From assembly GCA_002478685.1 (NCBI GenBank), contig DLPY01000057.1, positions 1 through 60,629 of the forward strand: a DNA stretch of 60,629 nt, in the 5' to 3' direction. Below, piece after piece: positions 25,882 to 34,794 of the stretch. The notes below the pieces were generated by a model. That model saw only the letters and a program-made list of their open reading frames with translations, was not told the origin of the DNA and searched no databases. The number at the start of each line of letters is the position of its first letter. Position 1 is the first letter of the stretch. A program made the translations under genes and the position numbers. Source of the stretch: Flavobacteriaceae bacterium UBA7446. Lineage in GTDB: Bacteria > Bacteroidota > Bacteroidia > Flavobacteriales > Flavobacteriaceae.

Positions 25882-26534
25882 TTTGCTTGGCCCGAAATTA
25901 GCGTAATACCGCCTTTTACTTTCTGACCAATTTCCACATCTATGGGAGTATTTGGTGGCAGAAATACATCAACGCGAGAGCCAAATTTGATAAATCCAGC
26001 ATCTGTACCTTGAACGGCATAGTCATCTACTTTAGCGTAATTTATAATCCGACGTGCTACCGCACCCGCAATTTGCCGGTACAACACATCTCCAAAAGTG
26101 GGGTTGTTGACCACAATAGTTGTTCGTTCGTTTAGCGTAGACGATTTTGGATGCCATGCCACCAAATATTTTCCATGATGATATTTGCTGAATACTATTT
26201 TACCAGACACAGGGTAACGCGTAACATGCACATTAAGTGGCGACATAAAAATGGAAACCTGCAGTCGCTTTCCTTTGAAATATTCGGGTTCTTCTATCTC
26301 TTCAATGATGACCACTTTTCCGTCAACGGGGGCAACCACGGCTTCGGATAAGGCAAGTGGCGGACGACTTGGATTTCTAAAAAACTGCAATATCAATGCT
26401 AAAAAAATAAACAAGCCTATTTGTAGCAAAAGGCGTAACCACTTTAGGGCTATAAACTGCTCAAAAAGTAGCCCAACTATTGCTGTAAGCACAAAACTTG
26501 CTATAATGATGGTAAACCCTTCTTTATGAAACAT
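25878..26534 (-). CDS. psd: Phosphatidylserine decarboxylase proenzyme
   Basis: 218 residues from the ATG at 26534 (MFHKEGF, the usual start in this lineage); a TTG four codons earlier is less likely. It makes phosphatidylethanolamine. Two N-terminal membrane helices (IIASFVLTAIVGLLFEQF, LRLLLQIGLFIFLALILQFF) precede the catalytic part with FRNPSRPP, VVAPVDGKVV, FMSPLNVHVTRYPVSG, and the self-cleavage GS in FIKFGSRVDVF, which generates the pyruvoyl group. This is the short type. Its start overlaps the end of cdsA by 11 bases, joining phospholipid synthesis steps in one operon. Confidence 0.95.
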   Translation of the reverse strand: MFHKEGFTIIIASFVLTAIVGLLFEQFIALKWLRLLLQIGLFIFLALILQFFRNPSRPPLALSEAVVAPVDGKVVIIEEIEEPEYFKGKRLQVSIFMSPLNVHVTRYPVSGKIVFSKYHHGKYLVAWHPKSSTLNERTTIVVNNPTFGDVLYRQIAGAVARRIINYAKVDDYAVQGTDAGFIKFGSRVDVFLPPNTPIDVEIGQKVKGGITLISGQAN

Positions 26535-27303
26535 ATCCAAAAACAAATAATATTAAAATATATAGCGGAATAGCAAGTAATGAACTGTCCAATCGGTCGT
26601 ACATACCACCATGTCCTGGTAAAATTCTACCACTATCTTTTATACCGCACTGACGCTTTATTTTTGATTGCACCAAGTCGCCAAATCCGCCACCAATAGC
26701 AGTAATTATGATTGCGGCAAACATAGTTTTAGCATCCAAAATTTCAAAATAGGTCCCCATATACAACATAATGGTTGTAGAGATAACAACACCTCCGATG
26801 CTTCCCTCAATAGTTTTGTTTGGAGATATAGCGCTAGCTAATAAATGTTTCCCCATTGATGAACCAACCAAATAAGCACCGGTATCATTAAGCCAAATGA
26901 TACCAAAAAAGAAGGCAACAAAGTCAGGATTTTGCCTGCCTAGTAGCACTAATAGAACAAGTGGAACACTTACGCCAAAAATCCCCAAAACAGTCACAAA
27001 TGTTTTTGTAAAAGAAATTTTTCGTTTTCTCCAGTAAAAATTGGCCATAAGCTGAACCCCAATAGTCCCTAAAAGTAGCAGTGTTAGGAATGCGTACTCA
27101 ACAAAATGTGAAAACAGCAAAAAAGCAGGAAATGTGAGGAAGACGATTAGTGATTTTTTATTGGTTATACGCTGTATTTCCAAAAGCGATAAACTTGCCA
27201 TAGTAAGCACAACCAACGTGAAAAATGTCGCGTCAAGATAGAGGCTTCCCAATAAAAGTGCAGCGTAGCATAACGATGTGATAGAGCGGACAAAAAGTGT
27301 CAT
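26524..27303 (-). CDS. cdsA: Phosphatidate cytidylyltransferase
   Basis: 259 residues with about seven membrane helices. It makes CDP-diacylglycerol from phosphatidate and CTP. The family signature appears as SKIKRQCGIKDSGRILPGHGGMYDRLDS near the C-terminus, and WLNDTGAYLVGSSMGKHLLASAISPNKTIEGSIGG carries the conserved DTGAY and SPNKTIEG motifs. Preceded in the operon by a broken LUD-domain gene (4-base overlap) and ftsH, and followed by psd, a standard flavobacterial order. Confidence 0.97.
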   Translation of the reverse strand: MTLFVRSITSLCYAALLLGSLYLDATFFTLVVLTMASLSLLEIQRITNKKSLIVFLTFPAFLLFSHFVEYAFLTLLLLGTIGVQLMANFYWRKRKISFTKTFVTVLGIFGVSVPLVLLVLLGRQNPDFVAFFFGIIWLNDTGAYLVGSSMGKHLLASAISPNKTIEGSIGGVVISTTIMLYMGTYFEILDAKTMFAAIIITAIGGGFGDLVQSKIKRQCGIKDSGRILPGHGGMYDRLDSSLLAIPLYILILFVFGYVS

Positions 27304-27911
27304 GAAAAGTCCTCAAGCAATAATAGGTATACTTCTTTTACACCATTTCCGTAGTTCATATAGTTGTCATCGTTAAGTATTTCGGATTTAAATTGTTTGA
27401 TTGAGGTAATATTTAAGGGAATGCTTTCTGCATAGCGATGCCTGATGTTTTTTAATGCATCTGAAACTGTTTTAGCGAACTGTCGTGTTCCCGCCAAAAT
27501 AATAATAGTTTCAGGTAAATCAGCGAGTTTGTTAGCGCCTAGTTGATGCTCACAGACCACAACGCTTCCGTCGTAGGCAACAAGTGATTCGCAGTTGCAC
27601 AGCATGATTTTGGCATTTAGATTTGTTTTGGTTAGCCTTATTCCAACATCTAGCTTTTCTGCAACAGCTGGGCTTCAGCATAAAAGTTCACGTACTTCGG
27701 TTGGATATTCTTTAACAATATCGGTAAAAGTAGTTTTGGCATCCTCAAGTTGTTCGCAATACACGAACTTTCCTCCTAACTTGGTAAACTTTTCAGCAAA
27801 TCTTTGCTCAATAGGCACTTCCTTGGCGGGCATGTGTGGTCCACGCTCTTCAGCATCCGATTGTTTAGGGGCTGCCTTTTTTCCAAATAATGTCGACCAG
27901 AACTTACTCAC
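27300..27911 (-). pseudogene. LUD-domain (lactate-utilisation-type) protein gene interrupted by one in-frame TGA
   Basis: Reading from the ATG at 27911 (MSKFWSTLFGKKAAPKQ), the frame meets TGA at 27677-27675 (codon 79, after VRELLC) and then stays open in the same frame for a further 124 codons to 27300, including the recognisable LUD C-terminus (CESLVAYDGSVVVCEHQLG, NITSIKQFKS, KEVYLLLLEDFS). Flavobacteria normally carry one intact gene of about 200 residues here, between ftsH and cdsA. No frameshift is needed, so one substitution explains the break: a recent nonsense mutation, a sequencing error, or a read-through site. The function of the intact protein is not established. Confidence 0.85.
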
Positions 27912-27953
27912 AAAATAACCTTGTTACACAAAGGTAACAAATCGTAGCTATTT

Positions 27954-29960
27954 CTAGTCTTTTGGCGTTTCAGCTTTAGTTGTTTTGGCTTTTGTTGTTG
28001 TACGTTTTTTTGGTGCTGCTTTTTGTTTTGGTGGCGCCACTTCTTCAGGTTTTTCAAATGGGCGCTTACCAAAAATTCGCTCTAAATCGTCTTTGAAAAT
28101 CACTTCTTTTACTAACAAATGCTCAGCAAGTTCGGTGAGTTTGTCCTTGTGCCTTTTCAAAAGCTGAATAGCACGTTTATACTCGTGCTCAACAATAGCA
28201 GAAATTTCAGTATCGATGAGTTTTGCCGTTTCCTCAGAATACGGTTTTGTAAATCCATATTCGCCTTCATTTGCGTTGTAATAAGTGATGTTTCCAATTT
28301 TGTTATTTAGACCGTAAATGGTCACCATGGCTCTGGCCTGTTGCGTAACTTTTACCAAATCGCTGAGTGCTCCAGTAGAAATTTTGTTAAAGATGATATC
28401 CTCTGCAGCACGTCCACCCAATGTGGCACACATTTCATCAAGCATCTGCTCGGTGCGCACAATTTGACGTTCTTCCGGCAAATACCATGCTGCTCCTAAT
28501 GATTGCCCTCGAGGTACGATTGTAACCTTAACAAGCGGTGCTGCATGTTCCAACATCCAGCTCACGGTCGCGTGTCCCGCCTCGTGGAAAGCAATGGTTT
28601 TCTTTTCTTCTGGGGTGATGATTTTACTCTTTTTTTCCAACCCGCCCACAATTCTATCTACCGCATCCAAAAAGTCTTGACGCCCTACTTTTTTCTTGTT
28701 CTTTCTAGCGGCAATGAGTGCAGATTCATTACACACATTGGCAATATCTGCTCCCGAGAATCCTGGTGTTTGCTTTGCAAGAAAATCTACATCTAATTTT
28801 GGGTCAGATCTTAATGGCTTTAAGTGTACTTTAAAAATTTCTTTACGCTCGCGTAAGTCGGGTAAGTCCACATAGATTTGACGGTCAAAACGCCCAGCAC
28901 GCATAAGCGCTTTGTCTAATACATCGGCGCGGTTCGTAGCTGCAATGACAATTACATTGGTATTTGTGCCAAAACCATCCATTTCTGTAAGCAATTGATT
29001 AAGTGTGTTTTCACGCTCATCATTAGAACCTGTGATGTTATTTTTACCGCGTGCGCGACCTATGGCGTCAATCTCATCAATAAAAATAATCGCCGGTGAT
29101 TTGTCTTTGGCCTGCTTAAAAAGGTCACGCACTCGAGATGCACCTACACCTACAAACATTTCTACAAAATCTGAACCTGAAAGGGAGAAAAATGGCACTT
29201 TTGCTTCTCCGGCAACGGCTTTTGCTAAAAGTGTTTTTCCAGTTCCTGGAGGTCCTACTAATAAAGCTCCTTTTGGAATTTTACCACCTAGCACAGTATA
29301 TTTTGTTGGGTTTTTGAGAAAATCTACAATTTCTTGCACTTCTTCTTTGGCACCTTCAAGCCCGGCAACGTCTTTGAATGTTACTTTAATATCCGTTTTT
29401 TCATCAAATAATTTTGCTTTCGATTTACCGATATTGAATATTTGTGCACCACCGCCACCACCGCCACCGCCAGACATACGGCGCATGATAAACAACCAGA
29501 TGGCAATAATTAAAATCAAAGGTAAAAAACCAATAAGGACATCAAGCCAACGATTTTCTACGGTTTTAAACTCGTAACTGAAATCTACACCATTTGCTTC
29601 GGCGGCTTCTAATTTCTTCTGGAACAACTCTAAGTTACCAACCTCAAACTGGTAATGCGGACCTGAATCATTACTGCGCCCTAATATATCGGAGTTTTTT
29701 GCGTTTTTGTGTTTGGTTTCTTGCAATGCTTTTTCAGTGAGTGTTACTTGAGCGGTGTTTTTATTCACCACCACCACACGGCTAACTTCTCCGTCATTTA
29801 AAAAACGCTCAAAAGTAGAAATGTTAATTTTTTGGTCTTCACTTAATCCATTTCCGCCGCGAAAGAACGACATGCCCAAAAAGAATATAACTATGGAGCC
29901 GTAGAGCCAATAGGGATTTAACGCGGGTTTTTTTGGTGGTGTTTTTTCGTTTTTAGCCAT
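27954..29960 (-). CDS. ftsH: ATP-dependent zinc metalloprotease FtsH
   Basis: 668 residues. A membrane-anchored AAA+ protease that degrades misfolded membrane proteins and regulators. Two membrane helices flank a periplasmic domain (residues about 15-32 and 140-160), then a run of eight glycines, Walker A GPPGTGKT, Walker B IIFIDEID, the second-region-of-homology ATNRADVLDKALMRAGRFDRQ, and the zinc site HEAGH. The C-terminus is a Lys/Thr/Pro/Ala-rich low-complexity tail (from about residue 640). Co-transcribed with rsfS, whose stop is 2 bases before the ftsH ATG. Confidence 0.98.
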   Translation of the reverse strand: MAKNEKTPPKKPALNPYWLYGSIVIFFLGMSFFRGGNGLSEDQKINISTFERFLNDGEVSRVVVVNKNTAQVTLTEKALQETKHKNAKNSDILGRSNDSGPHYQFEVGNLELFQKKLEAAEANGVDFSYEFKTVENRWLDVLIGFLPLILIIAIWLFIMRRMSGGGGGGGGAQIFNIGKSKAKLFDEKTDIKVTFKDVAGLEGAKEEVQEIVDFLKNPTKYTVLGGKIPKGALLVGPPGTGKTLLAKAVAGEAKVPFFSLSGSDFVEMFVGVGASRVRDLFKQAKDKSPAIIFIDEIDAIGRARGKNNITGSNDERENTLNQLLTEMDGFGTNTNVIVIAATNRADVLDKALMRAGRFDRQIYVDLPDLRERKEIFKVHLKPLRSDPKLDVDFLAKQTPGFSGADIANVCNESALIAARKNKKKVGRQDFLDAVDRIVGGLEKKSKIITPEEKKTIAFHEAGHATVSWMLEHAAPLVKVTIVPRGQSLGAAWYLPEERQIVRTEQMLDEMCATLGGRAAEDIIFNKISTGALSDLVKVTQQARAMVTIYGLNNKIGNITYYNANEGEYGFTKPYSEETAKLIDTEISAIVEHEYKRAIQLLKRHKDKLTELAEHLLVKEVIFKDDLERIFGKRPFEKPEEVAPPKQKAAPKKRTTTKAKTTKAETPKD

Positions 29961-29962
29961 AA

Positions 29963-30331
29963 CTAGTAATTAGATTCCACTAGGGTTTGTTTGGCATCGC
30001 CCCAAAGTGATTCAATGTCGTAATGCGAACGTGTTTGTTTCTGAAAAATATGAACAACAATATCTACAAAATCCATTAATACCCATTCACTGGTTTCTTG
30101 ACCTTCAACATGCCAAGGTTTTTCTTGAAGGGATTTGCTTACCACTTTTTGAACCGAGCTTGATATGGCACGTACTTGCGTATTTGAATTCCCAGAACAA
30201 ACAACAAAATACTTACATACATTGTTTTCAATTTCACGCAAATCTAAAATATTTATGTCATCGCCTTTAACTTCCTCAATCCCTTCGATAATATGAGCAA
30301 GAAGTATGTCTGTATTGGTTTTATTAGTCAT
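29963..30331 (-). CDS. rsfS: Ribosome silencing factor RsfS
   Basis: 122 residues. RsfS binds ribosomal protein uL14 on the large subunit and prevents 30S joining in starvation. The family pattern is visible: ILAHIIEGIEEVKGDDINILDLREIENNVCKYFVVCSGNSNTQVRAISSSV, then PWHVEGQETSEWVLMDFVDIVVHIFQKQTRSHYDIESLWGDAKQ. First gene of the rsfS-ftsH-LUD-cdsA-psd operon and divergent from birA. Confidence 0.96.
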   Translation of the reverse strand: MTNKTNTDILLAHIIEGIEEVKGDDINILDLREIENNVCKYFVVCSGNSNTQVRAISSSVQKVVSKSLQEKPWHVEGQETSEWVLMDFVDIVVHIFQKQTRSHYDIESLWGDAKQTLVESNY

Positions 30332-30388
30332 CCAAATAATGTATTTGTAAATGTAGTCGATATTTATGTAACTACTTTAAAAAACACG

Positions 30389-30396
30389 TAACTTTG
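30389..30396 (+). promoter_or_regulatory. -7 element immediately before birA
   Basis: TAACTTTG matches TAnnTTTG and ends 3 bases before the birA ATG at 30400, implying a leaderless transcript. The -33 element is weak. Confidence 0.5.
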
Positions 30397-30399
30397 TTT

Positions 30400-31128
30400 A
30401 TGCTATTTATCAAACTTAGTGCCATTGACTCCACCAATGCATTTTTAAAACAATGGGTGCAGCAAACTAAGGCACACGATGCTATTGCCGTAAGAGCAGA
30501 CCACCAAACCCACGGAAAGGGGCGTATGGGTACCAAATGGCATTCAGAAAATAACCTTAACCTGTTGTGCTCGATATATTTGGGAGATATTTTACACCAT
30601 AACAAGACCGTTTTTGAAATAAACAAACGTGTTTGTTTGGCAATTTTAGACACGCTGACAGCACAACACATTCCTAAACTCCAAATCAAATGGCCAAACG
30701 ACATTTTGTCAGCAAGCAAAAAAATTGGCGGTGTTTTGGTTGAGCCTATTTTACGTGGAAAAAAGTTAACAGGTGTTGTCATTGGTTGTGGGATTAATGT
30801 AAATCAACTTAATTTCTTCGAGTTACCGTATGCATCCTCAATGTATGCAATCACAGGAGAAGAGTTTGCTATTGAGCCGTTGTTTGAAGATTTGGCTAAA
30901 AACATTGAGCGCACCGTTCGTGCAAGCACTACAGATAACTCACGCTATTTGGATGCGCTTTATGGATTGAATGAATTATGCAACTTTGAAAGAACGGATA
31001 GAACATTGTTTTCAGCTACTATTGTAGGAGTAGCCAATGACGGAAAATTAGTCGTTAAACACGATGATAATTCTACCGAAATGTTTGAAGAAAAAAAGCT
31101 GATTTTTACAGCTTTTGCACATTGCTAA
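30400..31128 (+). CDS. birA: Biotin--[acetyl-CoA-carboxylase] ligase
   Basis: 242 residues from the ATG at 30400; a TTG two codons earlier overlaps the -7 box. It activates biotin with ATP and attaches it to the biotin carboxyl carrier protein. The ligase core shows DSTNAFLKQW, the biotin-AMP loop HGKGRMGTKWHS, KWPNDIL and GVVIGCGINVN. It lacks the N-terminal DNA-binding domain of E. coli BirA, so it is a monofunctional ligase, not a repressor. The 3' end overlaps the convergent SRPBCC gene by 23 bases. Confidence 0.95.
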   Translation: MLFIKLSAIDSTNAFLKQWVQQTKAHDAIAVRADHQTHGKGRMGTKWHSENNLNLLCSIYLGDILHHNKTVFEINKRVCLAILDTLTAQHIPKLQIKWPNDILSASKKIGGVLVEPILRGKKLTGVVIGCGINVNQLNFFELPYASSMYAITGEEFAIEPLFEDLAKNIERTVRASTTDNSRYLDALYGLNELCNFERTDRTLFSATIVGVANDGKLVVKHDDNSTEMFEEKKLIFTAFAHC

Positions 31129-31492
31129 TAAGCGCTTCTAAAAATTGGGTCAATGGTTTTTTTACCATCATTTGCATCATAGGATTGATGTCGCCCTCAA
31201 AAACCAATTGAACCTGAGTTTTTTCTTCTGCCTTACTCAAATTTGCTTTTAGTTCAAAAGGTACATTTCCACCATCGGCTGCCAATATAATTTGACTATG
31301 CGGTGTTAGCCTTTCCATTTTAAGTGGAATTACCGGCATGCTGCCAAGCTTAAAACTAAAATTGGACTCATCCGAAATTCTAAAGCTAGCTTCTTTTGGC
31401 ATCAGGCGTTCGTAAGTGCTTGCTTTTGTGAGCTTTTCAAACACTTCTTCTATCGGGCTTTCTGCTATCGCAATACTACTTTCTATGGTCAT
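31106..31492 (-). CDS. SRPBCC (START-like) domain protein
   Basis: 128 residues forming one START-like fold: an initial strand MTIESSIAIAESPIEEVFEKLT, the usual middle strands (FRISDESNFSFKLGSMPVIPLKMERLTPHSQIILAADGG), and a long C-terminal helix (PMMQMMVKKPLTQFLEALISNVQKL). Such folds bind small hydrophobic ligands; no ligand can be named. It follows pyrE by 4 bases, a neighbour pairing I recall from Flavobacteriia. Confidence 0.85.
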   Translation of the reverse strand: MTIESSIAIAESPIEEVFEKLTKASTYERLMPKEASFRISDESNFSFKLGSMPVIPLKMERLTPHSQIILAADGGNVPFELKANLSKAEEKTQVQLVFEGDINPMMQMMVKKPLTQFLEALISNVQKL

Positions 31493-31496
31493 GGAT

Positions 31497-32144
31497 TTAT
31501 GATTTTGGTGTCCAAAGCTCTGGTGCTTCGCGCCATTTTTTTAATACTTCTTCTTGCTCTGACGCGATATAGTTTGTTGCAATTGCGGTGTCAATAAGCA
31601 CGTTGTAACCCGACAAGGTTGTCAGCTCAATATTTGCCTCACGCATGTTTTGTGCAGCCACATCAAATTCATAACTAAATAAGGCAACCATACCCAATAC
31701 TTTAATGTTTTCCTTACGCAATGCCTCAACTGCTTGAAGGCTACTTTTACCAGTACTAATTAAATCTTCCACTAAAACTGTTGGAGCTATAGGGTCAAAA
31801 TGTCCTTCAATTTGATTTTGTCGACCGTGTTTTTTAGGTACAGGACGTACATACATAAAAGGCAGACCCAACACTTCCGCAACCAGCATTCCAATACCAA
31901 TTGCCCCTGTCGCAACACCTGCAATGGCTTTCACTTCTGGATAACGGATTTTGATTTCTTGTGCCATGGCGTTGCGCAAAATCCTTCTAATCTTAGGGTA
32001 AGAAAGCGTTATCCTGTTGTCGCAATAAATGGGCGATAGCCATCCGCTTGCCCATGTAAATGGGCTTTCAGGTTTAAGCTTTATTGCTTTAATTTGTAAG
32101 AGGTATTTGGCTACTTGCTGAGCAGTAGAGGATTCCATAGACAT
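31497..32144 (-). CDS. pyrE: Orotate phosphoribosyltransferase
   Basis: 216 residues from the ATG at 32144 (MSMESS); an ATG two codons later (32138) is equally good. It makes OMP from orotate and PRPP in pyrimidine synthesis. Motifs: PFTWASGWLSPIYCDNR (substrate site), VPKKHGRQNQIEGH (catalytic loop) and VLVEDLISTGKSSLQAV (PRPP-binding signature). Divergent from the Nudix gene, with only 3 bases between the two start codons if this start is used, so their 5' ends must overlap. Confidence 0.96.
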   Translation of the reverse strand: MSMESSTAQQVAKYLLQIKAIKLKPESPFTWASGWLSPIYCDNRITLSYPKIRRILRNAMAQEIKIRYPEVKAIAGVATGAIGIGMLVAEVLGLPFMYVRPVPKKHGRQNQIEGHFDPIAPTVLVEDLISTGKSSLQAVEALRKENIKVLGMVALFSYEFDVAAQNMREANIELTTLSGYNVLIDTAIATNYIASEQEEVLKKWREAPELWTPKS

Positions 32145-32147
32145 ATA

Positions 32148-32774
32148 ATGCAAATGTATAAAGTTTTTGTCAATAAGAAGGAGATTGTCCTTGCTGTAAG
32201 TGCGCCCAAAAAGCCCAAAGTAAAAGCGCTTCCGCTTCAGGAAACACCATTAAAAAAAATCATCCGTATTCTTAGAACAACCAAAGTAGAAACTATTTAT
32301 TTGACGCATAATAATCCAAAAAAATTGTTGCCATTGTTCAAGAAAAAGTTGCCTGTTGCTGCTGCTGCTGGAGGTGTTGTCCAAAATGAAGAGCATAAAT
32401 TGCTATTTATTTACCGAAAAAAAAAATGGGATTTGCCAAAGGGAAAAGTTGAAAAAGACGAAACTCTTCAAGAATGTGCTAAGCGTGAAGTAAAAGAAGA
32501 AACAGGAGTAAAAAAAATCAAAGTTGGTAATTTGGTTGGCGTTACCTACCATATTTTTAAACGCAACAACCGCTATCAATTGAAAGAGTCGCATTGGTTT
32601 TATATGACCACAAAATACGATGGCAAGTTAGTGCCTCAAACCAAAGAAGAAATTACCAAAGCGGTTTGGAAGGGAAAGAAAAAGACATTAAAAGCATTGG
32701 AAAAAACCTACCCAAATATTGCCCATTTGTTTGCAAAAGCAAACTTATTTAAATATTTATTTGAGGAGGAATAA
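32148..32774 (+). CDS. Nudix hydrolase
   Basis: 208 residues from the ATG at 32148; another ATG at 32154 (MYKVFVNKKEI) may be the real start. The complete Nudix box GKVEKDETLQECAKREVKEETGV (G-x5-E-x7-REV-x-EE-x-GV) lies near residues 99-121 and binds the catalytic metal for hydrolysis of nucleoside diphosphate derivatives. An N-terminal extension of about 75 residues precedes the Nudix fold. Substrate unknown. The 3' end overlaps the convergent coaD by 26 bases. Confidence 0.92.
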   Translation: MQMYKVFVNKKEIVLAVSAPKKPKVKALPLQETPLKKIIRILRTTKVETIYLTHNNPKKLLPLFKKKLPVAAAAGGVVQNEEHKLLFIYRKKKWDLPKGKVEKDETLQECAKREVKEETGVKKIKVGNLVGVTYHIFKRNNRYQLKESHWFYMTTKYDGKLVPQTKEEITKAVWKGKKKTLKALEKTYPNIAHLFAKANLFKYLFEEE

Positions 32775-33204
32775 AGGTACTGTAATCACCATTGTTGCGA
32801 ATGATTTCCCTCACAATGCTACTGCTGATATAGGATGTTTCTGCCGAAGTTAGTAAGAAAACCGTTTCAATTTCCGACATATGTCTGTTCGTTCTGGCAA
32901 TTGCCTTTTCAAACTCAAAATCGCCATTATTACGAACGCCACGCAAAATAAAATCTGCCTCTATTTCTCTACAAAAATCAACAGTTAGCCCTTTGTAAGT
33001 TGCAACACGGACTCGCGATTCGTGTTTAAGACACGTTTCAATAAACGCCAAGCGTTTTTCTAGCGAAAACATATATTTTTTTTCGCTATTTATTCCAATT
33101 CCCACAACGATTTCATCAAAAATTTTGACGCCTCGTTCCACAATGTCTAAGTGACCAATAGTAAATGGGTCAAATGACCCAGGGAATAACGCACGTTTCA
33201 TCAT
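32749..33204 (-). CDS. coaD: Phosphopantetheine adenylyltransferase
   Basis: 151 residues. It transfers AMP to 4'-phosphopantetheine, the penultimate step of coenzyme A synthesis. Motifs: LFPGSFDPFTIGHLDI with the nucleotidyltransferase TIGH, FILRGVRNNGDFEFE, and YISSSIVREI, equivalent to the ISSTxVR motif. The start overlaps the ddl stop (ATGA type), so it is coupled to ddl. Confidence 0.97.
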   Translation of the reverse strand: MMKRALFPGSFDPFTIGHLDIVERGVKIFDEIVVGIGINSEKKYMFSLEKRLAFIETCLKHESRVRVATYKGLTVDFCREIEADFILRGVRNNGDFEFEKAIARTNRHMSEIETVFLLTSAETSYISSSIVREIIRNNGDYSTFIPPQINI

Positions 33205-34187
33205 TTAAAGGTATTGTTTTTTAGACAGTTGTGTAGCATGTCCGTGAATAAGTCGCTAAGTGCAATGCCCCCATGGCGCGCCTGTTGCGGAAGTAAACTT
33301 TCTTCAGTGAGACCAGGTACGCTATTCAATTCCAAAAAGTAAGGAATGTCACCCTGGAAAATAAAATCACTTCGGCTAAGCCCTTTTGCTCCCAAAGCAG
33401 TAAATACTTTTTTTGCGGCTACGTTTATATTTTGTAGTTGCACTTCAGATAGTCGAGCAGGGGTAATTTCTTGTGAATTGCCTTCGTATTTTGCTTCGTA
33501 GTCAAAGAAATCGCCGTTGGCAATAATTTCTGTTGGGGTCAGTACTACAATTTTATTTTGATATTCGACTACAGCAATTGAAGCCTCAGTTCCATCCAAA
33601 AAACTTTCAATTAACACCTGATTGTCTTCCTTTAATGCGGTCTTAATGGCAGCTTCCATATCAGCGACTTTATGCACCTTCACTACGCCGTAGCTGCTTC
33701 CAGCTTTGTTTGCCTTCACAAAACAAGGCAAACCTATTTTTCCAATCAATTTGCTTACATCCCAATCATCCTCTTCGTGCAAAAGTTGGTGTTTAGCCAT
33801 ATAAATACCGTGTGGCGCAAGAAACTCCAGCGTATCATATTTATTATAGGTAAGTCGTGCTACTTTTGCAGAGCATCCTGTATATGGAATATTGACATTC
33901 TCAAGTAGGGTTTGTAATTCGCCATTTTCGCCGGGAGCGCCATGAACTGCATTAAAAACGGCATCAAATGAATGGCTCTCACCTTCAAAACTATAGGAGA
34001 ATGTGTTTTGGTCAATCGGAATATCTTGTGCGTGGTGTTGCGCAAACCAACCTGATTTAGAAACAATAACTGCCGTAGCGTCAAATATGTCTTTAGGCAA
34101 ATGCTTGAGAACTACTGCGCCACTTTTCAATGAAATGTTGTGTTCTGACGTTGTTCCGCCCATTACTACAGCTATGCGTTTTTTCAT
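33201..34187 (-). CDS. ddl: D-alanine--D-alanine ligase
   Basis: 328 residues from the ATG at 34187 (MKKRIAVVMGGTTSEHNISLKSG); an upstream in-frame ATG at 34217 precedes the likely -7 box and would add ten untypical residues. It joins two D-alanines for the peptidoglycan stem peptide. ATP-grasp features: FVKANKAGSSYGVVKV, VLIESFLDGTEASIAVV, and FLELNSVPGLTEESLLPQQARHGG with metal and substrate residues. Operon with coaD and divergent from the PASTA protein gene. Confidence 0.97.
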   Translation of the reverse strand: MKKRIAVVMGGTTSEHNISLKSGAVVLKHLPKDIFDATAVIVSKSGWFAQHHAQDIPIDQNTFSYSFEGESHSFDAVFNAVHGAPGENGELQTLLENVNIPYTGCSAKVARLTYNKYDTLEFLAPHGIYMAKHQLLHEEDDWDVSKLIGKIGLPCFVKANKAGSSYGVVKVHKVADMEAAIKTALKEDNQVLIESFLDGTEASIAVVEYQNKIVVLTPTEIIANGDFFDYEAKYEGNSQEITPARLSEVQLQNINVAAKKVFTALGAKGLSRSDFIFQGDIPYFLELNSVPGLTEESLLPQQARHGGIALSDLFTDMLHNCLKNNTFK

Positions 34188-34191
34188 AGTG

Positions 34192-34199
34192 CAAATATC
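34192..34199 (-). promoter_or_regulatory. Near-consensus -7 element immediately before ddl
   Basis: Minus-strand GATATTTG (7 of 8 matches to TAnnTTTG counting only fixed positions 5 of 6) ends 4 bases before the ddl ATG at 34187, another candidate leaderless start. Confidence 0.4.
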
Positions 34200-34228
34200 A
34201 TTATTTTTGGGGTTCATTAAGAGTCGAT

Positions 34229-34792
34229 ATGCTTCACTTCTTTCGTTTTTTGTTCAGTCGCAGTTTTTTTTGGCAAATATTTCTCTTACTAATTTCGTTG
34301 GCAACACTACTCGTTTTTGTTTTTTATGGGTTGCATTGGCACACTCGTCAAGGCAATTTTATTGAAGTTCCTGATCTACATGCAAAATCTATTGCCGAAG
34401 TGGAACTTCTTTTAAATGATCAGAAGTTGAATTTTGAAGTAATTGATTCAGCAAGATTTAATCCCGCCTATAACCCGTTTGCTATAATTGAACAATCTCC
34501 TCTTGCAGGGGAACTCGTAAAGAAGCATCGAAAAATTTATCTTACACTTAATCCTGCAAATTACAATGAGGTACGCATTCCTGAAGTCATTCAGATTACA
34601 CGGCGTTCAGCTGAATCCACACTCCGCGCGGTTGGGTTAGAAATTGGCGAAATATCTTACACAGATAACATTGGAAAAGATATGGTTTTACAACTTCGTT
34701 TTGAAAATGCTCCCATTGCCCCAGGTGAAAAACTACCAAAAACTTCAAGATTAGATTTGGTTTTAGGTAATGGAGTTACACCAGAAGAATAA
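34229..34792 (+). CDS. PASTA-domain membrane protein
   Basis: 187 residues: a short basic cytoplasmic start, one membrane helix (FWQIFLLLISLATLLVFVFYG) and two periplasmic PASTA repeats (VPDLHAKSIAEVELLLNDQKLNFEVI... and IPEVIQITRRSAESTLRAVGLEIGEI...). PASTA domains bind peptidoglycan stem peptides or muropeptides. Unlike Gram-positive homologues it has no kinase domain. Its neighbours ddl (divergent) and a pseudouridine synthase (2 bases downstream) form a conserved flavobacterial arrangement. Confidence 0.93.
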   Translation: MLHFFRFLFSRSFFWQIFLLLISLATLLVFVFYGLHWHTRQGNFIEVPDLHAKSIAEVELLLNDQKLNFEVIDSARFNPAYNPFAIIEQSPLAGELVKKHRKIYLTLNPANYNEVRIPEVIQITRRSAESTLRAVGLEIGEISYTDNIGKDMVLQLRFENAPIAPGEKLPKTSRLDLVLGNGVTPEE

Positions 34793-34794
34793 GA

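Noticed and set aside
27675..27677. TGA in the LUD gene as selenocysteine
   Set aside because: No recognisable SECIS-like hairpin directly downstream and no selenoprotein context; a nonsense mutation or error is simpler.
29440..29475. Trinucleotide repeat in ftsH encoding eight glycines
   Set aside because: A poly-Gly linker after the second membrane helix is common in FtsH; no sign of phase variation because the unit is three bases.
29005..29577. 190-codon frame antisense to ftsH
   Set aside because: Shadow of ftsH; proline run mirrors the glycine codons and there is no start context.
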